Positions 32,699-44,900 of a stretch of 64,000 bases of DNA are shown here, piece by piece. Both the position numbers and the translations under genes were made by a program. The stretch comes from Daphnia pulex. Its lineage: Eukaryota; Arthropoda; Branchiopoda; Diplostraca; Daphniidae. The notes under the pieces are model-generated. The model did not search any database. It saw only the letters and a list, made by a program, of their open reading frames with translations, and was not told the origin of the DNA. The stretch covers positions 620,001-684,000 of the forward strand of contig NC_060027.1 in NCBI RefSeq assembly GCF_021134715.1, read 5' to 3'. The stretch's first letter is position 1. Every line of letters starts with the position of its first letter.

Positions 32699-35600
32699 GT
32701 CCGTTTCACGACTTGCAAGGACTCAAGTCCATAAGAAGATGAAGAACAACCCACAATCTCCCTGAATTTTGCCAGTGCAGTTGTTCTCGCTAGATGTTCG
32801 TTTGTGATTTCCTTTCTCGTTAGGAACCTGTGGATTATATAACAAAAAAGAAGTTGATGTCGCGCAACCCACAAACGTGAAAAACGAAACGACTCATAGA
32901 AAAAAAGGAAGGCAACAACAACAACAGGCAGCACAACAACAACAAACGATGTGCCGGAGAATGGATGGAATCCCGAATCGAGCCGATTTCAGACGCTGTG
33001 AGCTGCTAGAGCCCCTCAAGGCCCCCTATTCTTTTGTCTTTGGTGGCCGCCGCTATTCGTTCAAATTCCTCCTCTGAACGATAAATATACATACAAGTCG
33101 CATTTCATTTTGGCCATCTATACACAAGACCAAAAATTTCGCAAGTCTAGAACGAAGAAGAAAAAGAAGTTCAATAGAAGTTGGCCCGGCCGGTTTCCCG
33201 AGTTCAATGTCACTCGAATTCCATTTTCGGGACTCGACTCTTCTTTTTAAGGAGAGATGCTTTAGATGCTTATCGAAGAAAAAAAGCAAAAACTAAACCT
33301 TAAAAAAAAATAAAAAAAAGTTGTTGGTCCATCAGATCCTCACGGCTATTTGACCTGGCAGAAAGAAAAAAAGAACTAAGCAGCAGCAGCAGCAAGCAGC
33401 AGCTCTCTCTCTCAAAGTCTTTTGCGGCTCACGGCCGCGCGCCCATTCGTCGCCACTAACGACGTCATCATCAGCCTCAGAAGAAACGCTGCCGTTGCAC
33501 GTTCAACTCTCTCTCTCTCCTCTCAAGGTTTTTTTTCTTTTTCAAAACAGAAGAAAGAAAAATAACCCTCGGTTCGGGACGGGCACATTCACTAACGCTC
33601 GGTTCACGCGGGAATCACGAAGACTATACAAGATCACGAAAAATGTATTGAACTTCTTCTTCTTTCTTTTCTTATTCTTCCGCATTCCGCAATAACGATT
33701 CACTTCCTAGATTCATTGTTGTGTGTTTCTGATGGCCCTGGACATTTTTTTAAACTTCAATGTTATACACACAGCTCGGATTATATAGTTTCGCTTCCAT
33801 ATCGGGAGTAGGAAAATTCACGAATATTTTTGGTTTGGTTTTTCTTTTAACGAGAAAAAGTAAAAGGCAAACGAAATTTGTTTTTTTTTTTTTTCAAAAG
33901 GGAAAACTGCGTGTGTTTTGGGTTTCGGTAATCGGAGACGACGACGACGTTCAAGTTGCTGGACATTAAAAAAAAAGGAAAAACGAAACCGGTTGATTTT
34001 GCAACCAGCCGAGGAGAGACAAACTGTCCTTCTCTCTCTCCCTTTTGCAATTAGATACCTGGCAACCATATTGACAAACCGGTGACTTGAACCGTTTCAA
34101 AACCCAAAAGAAAAAAGAAATTTTTAAGATGAAAAACATAGCACCACACCTTTTTCCATTTTGTTCGTCAACACGGCAGCAGCTCTGATTGTGTTACTGA
34201 TTAAAAAGTTAGTCATCGCGTTTTTAATAAAAAAAAAACTGTCGTGATGATCAAATTCAAACCTGAAATCAATTGGAATGTCAAAATTTCCATCTCAACC
34301 GCATTACAAAAAGTCCCTAAAGCTTTTAGATGACCGGAAGGGGATTTGCTTATGTTTGTAATAACACAAGTTATCGTATTAAACGCGTAGGTACTTTTAG
34401 CCTAGGCGGAGGACACGGCCTTGGAAAATTTCGTTTTAAAACATGACACCATGTTTTCTCATTTTCCAGAATAAATATAATTTAGAAGAAAGAGGGAAAA
34501 CAAGTTCCAGGGTATAGTGTAATAACCCCCCTTTTTATTGCATGTGTCTTGTGTGTTGGCCATTTTGTTTGTCGCTATTGCTTGGTTGTTAGTTACTGTT
34601 ACCGACAAGAAACGAAAAATAAATACAATACGGTCCCGCGTGATTGTTGGCGGGCGAAAAAAAAAAAATTGAGCGGCTTTTGTCGAGCAAACCAACACCT
34701 TATATACCTGGAAAATTGTTTTTTCTAAAAAGTATCCCACAGGTGTGTAGATTTGAGCGGGCCCTGTATAAAAAGTAATGTCTCCCTGCCTCTGGCCACC
34801 AACTCCCTACCCATTCCCACCTACCCGCACGCCATTTTCGTCTTATTCCTTTTCCTTTTTTTTCTTTTACCTGCGAGCAGCAGCAGAGACTGGGCTGTGG
34901 CGCTCACGAATCAAACACACACACACAAACGAATATTGCATTTGACGATGATCGCCAAATGTAGCCGAAAGTTTCGTCGAGAGAAACAAGAACCAATCGG
35001 CCACCACACGATTTCTCTTATTCCCCATCTCCGCATCAGTCGTGAACAATCAAATAGAAATAGAACGACTCACCTGTCATCGTAACGACGTGATGTACAT
35101 CCAAATGAATTATGTCAAACGTTACAACACCCAATAACGGCACTGATCAAATCACTTGAAATTGAAACTAAACTTTTTGGGGTTGGAATTTGTGTTTAGT
35201 TTTGGATTTCTTCTTTGCACTGGGCTGGTAATCGGCGGGAGATTTGGGTGAGTCGAACGTGAAAAATAAAACGAACGACACGGACACACACACACACACT
35301 GCACACAAGGTGACGACGGTTTTGGCCACGAATTTTTCTCTGCTTCTCTTCACTTGAGACTCAGTGAGGGTAATAAGTTGGTGGTGGCTGCTGGGCTATC
35401 CTCTGTGAGCTGCTGCTGCTTCTTCTCCCAGGTGGAGTCCGAAGGCGAAAGCCGAGAGAGAGAGAGAAAAAGAATAAATTGACTCAAATATACACGAAAA
35501 AAGAAACGGGGAAAAAAAAGAGAATATCTAACATGCAGCAGCAGGAGAGAACGAGAGAGAGACTCCTCCTACTTGTTCTCCCGGGAAAGGTTGGAACCCA

Positions 35601-38600
35601 ACTACCCAAGGACACTTCAACTTATCAGCTGTGCGGCCGAGCCATCTAGTGGCGGCGCTGTCAAACTTGCAGACGACAATTTTGATTAGCCCCCAGGTTT
35701 TTTAATGTAATGATTGGCCGTGAAATTCTACGAATCGCGTAGAAATAATAATTGGACATTTCCGGATTCTTTAGAATATTTTTTTGATTTAAAAAAAAAT
35801 TTTAAAAACAATTTCAATCAAAGGCAAATGAAATCATCGAAAAGGGTCGGAGCAAAAAACAGACACGCGGTGATGACGCGTCACGTCAAGTGAAATCGCG
35901 TCGGGCGTCGCAATAAATGAGAGAGGGCCGCTTTGCCCCAATCAACCCCTCACCTACCCAAAAATGGTCAATGGAAATGTGTATCCATCCATTCCGCTCA
36001 ATTGTAATTTGCCATTCGCATCCAGACAGCCGTACAGCACAGATAAGCTTGAGTATATATGGCACGCGTGGTGGTGGTCATCCAGCTGCTGCTGCCACGG
36101 CGTGTGTGTAATAATCATTGGCTTCCTACGCCATCTGTGGTTTAGACGAAAATGGAAGCGAGAGTTTTGGAAAGAAAGAAAACAACCGAAAATGTTCAGC
36201 TATAAGAGACGGATGGATGATGGGGGGCTTGATGGCACATTCAACAATTGAAAATGCACACACATGCCAAAGGTTAGCCCAGAGTAGAGAGAGACTCGGC
36301 CTTTCACTTTTGAACTTTTGATGGTCTTCTCTCCTTTCTCGTCACACACAACTATCCTCGCCCTTTTTTCTATCCCGGGTCCCGCCCCCGTTTGTGTCAG
36401 TGAAAGTTTCTTTCTGATTGTGGATGTCGTTGATTTCAAAAGAAGAATTTCGTCTTTTTTCCCCCTATAATACATCAAAAAGAGGCGAATGTTTTATTAT
36501 TATGTATACGTTCAACCTTTTTCTCTGTTGGCCAATTTCGACTGGCAAGAGCAAAGAGAGGCTCCGCAATCTTTTTGGCGTGATTTGGTCACGCCACCTT
36601 TTATCATCTCGACCGGTCATACTCGTTTATTTGTATATACGAGCTGGCCGTGAATCTCTTGGCCTCTCAACAACTCTCTTTCTCTCTCTCTCTCTCTCTC
36701 GGAATGGAAAAGAAGGTAGAAAGAGAAAAAGGAGAGTTTGATCAGAACGAAGGCGATGTCCTTAAAAGGCAACAACGTTATTCCCGCAGCAGCAGCAAAC
36801 ACACAGAAAATCCAGGAGAGAGAGAAGAAGAAGAAGGAGAGATGGGATATGGTGGATAGAGCAGGGCTCCCCCCTTTTCTGGAATACTTTGCCCATTTAA
36901 GGTGAATATTATATAGCCACAGCTCTCTCTCTCTCCCTCTGTTGGTTATTCTTTTTTTTAAAAAATAAATAAAATTTGTTTGATTCTAAACCAAACAGAG
37001 TTTTGTGCGCAGGGATGAGACCTGGGCCGGGGCTAAAGAGATGGGCGAGTCTCTTTTTGAAAATAATAATAAACGAGGAGAGGATGAAACACACCACACC
37101 ACCAACCATCTTTGCATATGGTCTTATTGGGTCCTTAAAAGACTTTGGTCATCACCTCTGTCTGGACTAGGCGAAACTTTCTCTTCTGCTGCTGCTCCCG
37201 ACCATCATCATCGTGTGTCAGACTTGATAAATAAAAAACGGGCGCTGGGTTGTTGTTGTTGTTGTAGGCCATCGCGCGCAATTTGCCCGCCCGTGCAATA
37301 GACAAGTCAAAATGGGGGACCGGACCGAAAGAAGAAAGAAAGAGCGTGTGTGATGGGAGAGAACCTTGAAGTGACCATGTTTAGCCATGGCTCAGCCGTT
37401 TGTGGATGATACACACACAGAGATGGTGGTGGTAGATGTCACGTGATTGGCCGTCTCTATGTATATGTTATATCCAGCCGAGAGTATTTCTTTTTTTTTC
37501 CATCCTAGTAGTAGTCAACATGACCTAACCATAAATGTATAGCGTCCATCCAATCAGGCATTGAAATCACTGAAATTTCAACAACACCATATTCGTCTGT
37601 TTAGTTTCTTTTTTTAAATTAATTTAAACCCCCCCTTCCCCCCTAAATAAAAGTTGACGAAAAAGAAAAACAGCTGGAGTTCAATGTATTTTTTAAATTG
37701 GAATTCGAGTCGGGTCAATAAATTTGCCAAAGAGATTTAAAAAAAAAAAATAAAAACAAGAAAGAAAAAACTGGTATGGGTGAAGGAAAAAAGGAAAAAG
37801 AATTGAAATAATAATCCAACAGAAATCACAAACGAGTTTAACGATCTAGAAAGAGCCGTAATTAAAAAAACAGCCAAAATTATTATCCAGTTCAAATTTG
37901 GACGTTTTTTAAAAAGCGCGCGCGCGCCGTAACCGCTTGTGAGAATGAAAAGAAAAAAAGAATATAATGTAATAATAAACAGAATCATCAAAAAAACAAA
38001 TTTCGTTTTGGTATTTTTACGAGCTTGTTTTTTTAATTAGCGTGTAGAACAAATTTGGCAATGGCTGGACGATGGAGAGTCGGAAAAAAAAGATGAAGAA
38101 ATCGTTTTTTGCGTGTGGTGTATTGATAGTTTTGACTGTTCCAAAAATATCAAGAAAGAAAAGATAAAAAAGCTTCATTATATGACCGTTTTGTGGTTTT
38201 GGTTTGGTTGCTGTGTGTTGTTGTTGTTGTTAATCAATTCCTATATGAAAGCACCTGTTCTGGCAACGGGATTACCATTTTAAAAAGAAAGCCGAAAGAT
38301 AAGAAAGATAAAAGAAGGGAAAACAGTTTTAAAAAATCGCCTCCGCCTACGTACAATATGTATAATATTTAGCTTTATATTCAAATGCCAGGCCTTAATA
38401 TTCATTATTAATCATGGGCGTTTCCTTATTTTTTTCTTCTCTCTCTCTTATTCTCTCTCGTCTTGTGCCGCGTGTGGGTCGTTTGCAACTGTCTAAAAAT
38501 GCATATACATATTACTGATACAGCTGGGCATCATCGTATTTATAATAGACTATTTTTTTTAAATTTATATTAAAAGTGATTATTATTAAAATTAAGAAAA

Positions 38601-38918
38601 AAAAGATTACAACTGGGGATAATATAAAAAAAAAGAAAGTGGAATTATTAGCACCGGAGGGGATTTCAAAAAAAGCCGCCAATTTTGAATGTTTGCGATC
38701 TGCTGTTGGATAACTTTTCTAAGTTAAAAAAAAAAAGATTTCTCATTAGCGAATATCATTATATAATCAAATATTCAAAATCATGGAATATTAGAAAAAT
38801 TTGTTTAAGAAATAAAAATCAGTCGAGGGAGTAAAAGAAAGAAAGAAAGAAAGAAGAATGGCACTCTCTGATTGTTACTTTAATTATTCATGGGAGGGGG
38901 GGAATTGTTTGTTTCTTT
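32699..38918. promoter_or_regulatory. Region between genes A and B: 5' UTR exons and promoters of B, 3' UTR of A
   Basis: No protein-coding exon is supported in these 6.2 kb. On the minus strand the first coding exon of B extends upstream to an acceptor (ATCCACAG) at 32828, so at least one non-coding exon lies further up. Strong minus-strand donors that could end such exons are at 34708 (CCAG|GTATAT), 34871 (GCAG|GTAAAA) and 35074 (ACAG|GTGAGT), suggesting alternative first exons. CT/GA microsatellites near 33410, 35456-35465 and 36680-36700, and a GC alternation at 37917-37927, are present. The part above about 37.7 kb is very AT-rich, fitting the 3' UTR of gene A. Confidence 0.45.
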
Positions 38919-41900
38919 TCACTGCCCACCATTACCCCGAACGGTAATGATGACACCGCCGGATTGCTGAGGCCGGATCGAATGATAGATGGATGGCGAG
39001 AGACGCGGAATGTCGGAGGTCGAGTCGTTGGGCCGGTCGGCCGTCGTGTACTCGGAGCGGCTCATCGTCGTCTGCTGGCTGCTGGATTTGGTTTCGCTGC
39101 TGAATCCGTCGACAAACGGCTGGACGCGCTTGGAATAACTCTGAACAGAGTCGCTCTGGCTGTCCGGATCCTGGTTGGATTTGATGCGGACCGTTTCAGA
39201 GTAATTGACCGGGGCCGGAATTTTGACGGCCGGAATTATGACGCCGCCGTTACTTCCGATCGAGCCCGTGTTGCTGAGCGTCAGCGATCCGCGTCGGAGC
39301 GGGGCCAGCAGGTCGCGCTGCGAGCCGAACGGACTTCCGCCGGAATTGTTGCGGATGAGCAAAGGAGGCGGAGTCAACGGAATCGGGTGATTCATCTTGG
39401 ACGCGCCCGTCACCGGAGTGCTGGTGTAGACGCGGTTGTTGAATCCGCCCAGAGCCTGGGTGGGCGGCGACGGAGTGCGCGGAAGACGAGCATCCGGCGA
39501 CTTGCCGTCAATGACATCCTCTCGATTCACGCGGATGTCCTTCAAATTCTCGTCGCCGTGGATGTGCATGAAGAGTTCCGGCGCTGAATTGAGGAGACCC
39601 TCCAAGAATTTCTGCCTCTTCTCAATCGATTCCACTTCCGGCGACTCTTCCTTCATCATCATCCGCTCGGGTTTGGGCTCCTGCTGCTGGGCTGGCGAGT
39701 GGTACGTTTTCGCCGGAGGTGGAGGCGGAGCTTTGGTCTTGCCACCAACGACGCGCGGCAACGTCTGCGCTGGATTAGCGTAGTGAATTCCGGCATTTTC
39801 GAGCAGAGCGATCCGATCTTTCAAGCTTCTCGCTTCCGGTTCCAATTCCGGTTCCGGCTGCTGCTGCTCACGAGTCTGCGGCTGTTCGTGACCCTTTTCG
39901 TTCTCCTCCTTGATCGTCTCGTTGGTGACGCCCCGGAAGCTGCGATGAGTCGATTTGGTGGACGACTGGAAGCTCATCGGCTGCGATTCGATTGTCGGCT
40001 GCGGAGGTGGTGGCGGAGGTGGCGGAGTGGCCGGCGACGACGAAGAAGTGGTGACGGCCGCTGCCGCCGCTGCCTGCATCTTCCGTCGGTGCAGAGACGA
40101 GTAACTTTCGCCTCTCGATCCGGGCGAATCGTCGATCGTTGGAGATTTCGGCGGCGACGACGACAACTGGACCAGACGATCGCTGATGCCCGTCTGCACT
40201 TTGCTGGACGTCTGAGCCAACTGAAGCGGCTGCCCAAGGATGTCGACTGGCTGCCTGACCCATTCGGCGTCGGGTTCCGGAATTTTGGAGCTGCTGGCGG
40301 TGGTGGCGTTGATTGCGGCGGAGGTGGCGGCGGGAGCGTTAGTGGCCGGCTGGGCGTTACTCCGGCGCCTGGGCAACGTGTAAAGAGCCGAATTCGAGTA
40401 GGGTTGCGGCGGTGGTGGCTGGAACGAATTCAATTCGGTGGTCGATTTGTTCAGGTCCAGTTGGCTCTTGCTGATGCTCGTCACGATGCCTGGACTTTTG
40501 AGCGAGGCGAACGGCTGGTGGCTCAGTTCGGCACCGCTGGTCCGGTTCAGGAACGACGTCGATTTGTAGAGTGGGCTGTTGAGGTTGGACGAGCGGATCG
40601 AGACCGAGCGGAGCGGAGTTGAACTCAGCAGACTCGATCGACGTTGCTGGAGGCTGGAGGAGGCGGCCGGAGCGGCCGGCGTCGTCGTCGTCGTCGCGCT
40701 CTGATTGTGTCCCACCTGGAAACTTTGGCTGCGGTTGACGGCCAACGTCGACGACGATAGATTAGTGACGCTGCTGCTGCTGTTTTTATTGCTGCTCATC
40801 GGGTTGTTGTTGTTGTTGTTTTGAATGTTCTTCACGGGGGTGATGGCAACGATCCGGCTGCTGGCCGGCCGGTTGCTTCCACTCTGATTCAAACCGCCAA
40901 TTTCGGTGGGAAAAGTTTCATTCAGACTGCGGTCCTGGTCGGAAAAGACCCTCGAACTGCTCATGTTGTTGCTGATGTTGGCGCTGTTGTTGAGATGGAT
41001 CGACGTCTCGCTGAGTAACGGCTGCTTGCTGGGCCGTCGGGGCAGAGTCTGAGAGCGGGTCACCTCCGAACGGGCCGGTTTGCTCGGCTGAGACATTTCC
41101 AGTTCAACTTTGCCGTTGACCACGCCCTTGCTGGGCGTGAAAGGATCCTCGCCCATGTAGTATTTCTTCATGGGTTTGCTGCTGGAACGGTCCAGCGTCT
41201 GGCTGTGGTACTGCTGCTGCTGCTGGATCATGTCGTTGCGGATCGTCTGCGGATTGCATTGGGTGCCAGAGTCCGTCTTGACCGTGGTCGGATTGATGCG
41301 TTTCGATTGTTTGCGACGAACGGGACGGACTGGTGGACTGGCCAGCTCCTCCACGGCAAACATGGGCGGCGATTTGGGACTGCGGAAGGATTCAGTCATC
41401 CGCAATTTGTTGTTGGATCCCGACGTGGGGTACATGGATGACGGGCTGCCGTAGTGATTGCTGGTGGGCGGGGCCGGCCTTGGAGGCGGAGTCTTGATGG
41501 CGTAAGATTGAATCACTTTCGGATTGCCGCTGGATCGATTGGGACTCTGGAACGATCGTTCCGTGTCGACGAAATAGCCTTGCGGTTGCGGCGAGTAGTG
41601 GCTGGACCGCTGCTCGCGTTCCGGCACCGACTGGAGCGAAGAGTTGAGCAAATTCATCCGGCTGGTCGTGTTGTGTTGTTGGTTCATGATGTTGTTGCCA
41701 ACCGGAGACGAGTAGACCCGGTCCGGAGTCGACGAATCCTGGAACGGCTGTTTCGATCCGGACGGAGTCAACAGACTCTGCGTCCGTGAAATTCCGGAAT
41801 TCGAAGGCTTCCGTCCGTTGGTTGTTGAATAATCCACCGTCGGGCCGAGCCGGATGATTGTTCCGCCGGAACGATTGGGCGTCGCCTGGTGTTGATGCGG

Positions 41901-44900
41901 CGCCTGGTAGACGGGCGTCGACGTCCTCATGTCGTCCTCTGGTCCGTCGTCGATGGGCTTGACCGGAGGTGGCCATCTCCTAGCTTGGCTGACGGGAGCG
42001 GCGTAAGTCGGCGGGCTGCTGGATTGCTGGACGGGACTCTGATACTTGTCCGGAATTGTCCTGTTCATCGATTGCAAAAAGGACTGACGGGCGGCCAGCG
42101 GATTGCTCTGGTGGCCTTTAAGTTCTTCCTTGTTCATCCACGAATAGATTCCGGTAGCTCTTCCGGCCGTGTGATTGAACGACGAGGCCCTTTTAATCGG
42201 TTCCTGGTCGCCAGCCGACAAGTTTCGGTACAATTCCGGTTTGCCATTATTCAAATTCGTCTGGTAAACGGGCGAGGTGGACAATTTGTTGTAACTGGGT
42301 GACTGAGGTCCACTCTGGATGCGTTGTTGCGTTGTCTGCTGTTGTTGTTGTTGTGTCGTCCGGTTGAAGCTGTTCAATCCGGTGGTGGACGAATAGATTC
42401 GCGAGTTGGTCACCATGGGCTCGTTGGCCAGCGGATCGTAGCGATCCGAGCCGGAAGGATCCGACTTCATGGTGACGTTGATGCCGCCGCTGGAAACTTG
42501 GCTGGGCATCTTGCTCTTCTCCTTGTTCTTTTTGCCCGATTTCGATCCTGATAGTCCTATTTTGCTGCCGTTGGCGGATCCGCCGTCCGTCGATGATTCG
42601 CTCCCGAAATGGCTGTCCAACCAGCGCGACGTTTCCAATTTTCTAGTCTCCTCCTCGGCCTCCAAATCCAGCGGCTTCTTGGTCAGTGCGTCTGTCCGCT
42701 CGGCCGTCTGCTCCGCAGTTTCTTGCGGGGGGATGACTGGAGCCTGGGCCGGCAACTTGTTGGGCTGTTGGGCAGCAGCAGCAGCAACAACAACCGGAGT
42801 AGCTTGCGGCTCTGGAGCAACGTAGAGCCCGTTTCTGGCGCTGTCTACGACGTCGCCTTGGCCGTCGTACTGGACCGTTTTCTGTGTCGTTTGCCTGGGT
42901 CCGTGTCCTAGTTTCACCCCGCCAGAGATGTGGCCGCCCTTTGGCACGGCGATGTATTCCACCTGGGGGCAAAAAGAAAGCCATTGACCATCTTGGAATC
43001 TAAAAGCCGGACACCACCACCACCACCACCACCGTCCAAATAAAGAAACGGCCAAGCCAAAAAACAATTATGGGGAACAAAAACAAATTTTTCAAACGAA
43101 ATAGAAAAAAAGAAACCTGATCTTCGTCCTGGAGGGTCGTGTAGTTGTTGCGCGTCTCTTTGACCACCTCGTGAATGGACGAGGTGTCGGACGCTGGGCG
43201 ATCGTCTTCAGGTTCCTCGTTGTCGTCAATCTCTTCGTGATGTTCGTGACGTTTAGTTTCCGTCGTTATCCGACCGTCTTTTTCCTCACTCCGCTCCTGG
43301 AAAATTTTAAAAATAAGAAAATAAAATGTTTGCCAATTAAAACATTTGTTGGGAAATGACTCATATCCAATCCATCAAATCCGCCGGTGGCGCACGGCGC
43401 GAGAATTGATTGCGTCGAAAGTCACACGGAATACGAAATTTTTGCCGCGTTAAAACCCAAAATTTGAATTCAAATTGAAAATTTGGTTTTGTAACTTTTT
43501 CGGTGACTCACGAAGAAGAAGACGATTTGAATAAAATACAAAAACGGAAACCGGCCGTTGATGTAAATCGATCGAAGGTCAAATTGGCCGTTACTGGGAG
43601 TTCTTTTTGGTGGGGGGAGACGTTGTAACTTGTGTAGCCTTTTATGGAATGCCGTCCAAACGGGCCAAAAGGAATTTTTTTCGGTTTTGGTTTTTCGAGA
43701 GAGGGGTTGGTGGGCAAACGGAGAGAGAAAGTTGTCGACGTTTGTTATTTCTTTCTGTTTTTTTGAAAACAAAACAAAATGGCGCCTTTATAGCGTTCAA
43801 CGTTCAGTCGACATTTGGGAAAGAAAAGCCATTTTGGGCGGGGTCAACTTGGCGGGTTATCACGCACAGATGAAATGATTACATTTCACTCCCGCACTCT
43901 TCTTCTTGTTGCGTATCGCTATGCAACTCTCAAAAATTTGTGACTTTTGTTGCCGCTTTTCGAATGTAATCAATTTGGTTATTTACTTATTTATTTATTT
44001 ATCTATTTGGAAATGTAAATATGTACTATGTATGAAAAATACCTCGGTGTTTTCTTGGTCGATAATCCGCTTGTGTTTGCGTGACTGATGGACGACTCGC
44101 TTGCCCGTCGAATAAGGAGCGACCAACTGTCGCTCGGCGCTTTCACTCCCGCTGCTCCCGCCGCTCACGGACGATTGACGCCGACGCCAAGTCAACGCCT
44201 GGCCCGTTTCACGCTGCTTCTCCAAAGCCTCTTCCAATTCCTGCCAAAACAGAAAAATAAATAAAAGAAATTTATATTTGTTTCCTGTTGACTTTACAGA
44301 GGTCGAAGGTTAAAATAAAAGGCCAAAGGCAGAAAATCCAATTGGTTTTTCTTTAACTTCTTTCACGGCGGTGGTTATTTTCAATCGCGTTCATTTCATC
44401 CGTCACGCGATGGAGATAAAAAGAGAAGAAAAACAAACCTGTCGATATGATTAACATAAATCCGATTTGACGGGGATGAATAAATAATTGAAAAAAAGAA
44501 AATTGGAAAATTTTCTTTTCCCGAAATTATTTCTGTTTTTCCCGAGCGGTTTTCACCTTGTGGCGTTTTGGCCGAACCCAAAAGGCAAAACACAAGTGAG
44601 GCAGCGGGGGTAGAGAGAGAGAGAACCCTCTCGATCGACACACAACACGCACACAAAACACACCTGTGGATGCTAGTGATCACGTCACTCGACTGAACTG
44701 GAGGCCCCGTTCACTTTGCTGCCAGAACCGTTAAGAAAAGACACACACACACACACGAAAAAACAACGAAGGAGGCGACACGGTTCTAAGAGAGCCCCAG
44801 AACCACCACCACCAGTACACTCTGGCCAGCAGCAGGAGCCAACCTAGGAGCCCCCAAAGAGCCTTGTTTGTTAACGCCGCCGCCGCTGCTGCCGTCGTTA

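Noticed and set aside
32877-33077. Plus-strand ORF with a Gln run (RQQQQQAAQQQQ)
   Set aside because: It arises from CAA microsatellites in the 5' region of gene B and has no other coding support.
38964-42911. Long plus-strand ORFs (up to 307 codons) opposite the last exon of gene A
   Set aside because: They lie antisense to a 4-kb coding exon rich in Ser, Pro and Gln codons, give Arg-rich translations without any motif, and have no splice or start context. They are composition shadows.
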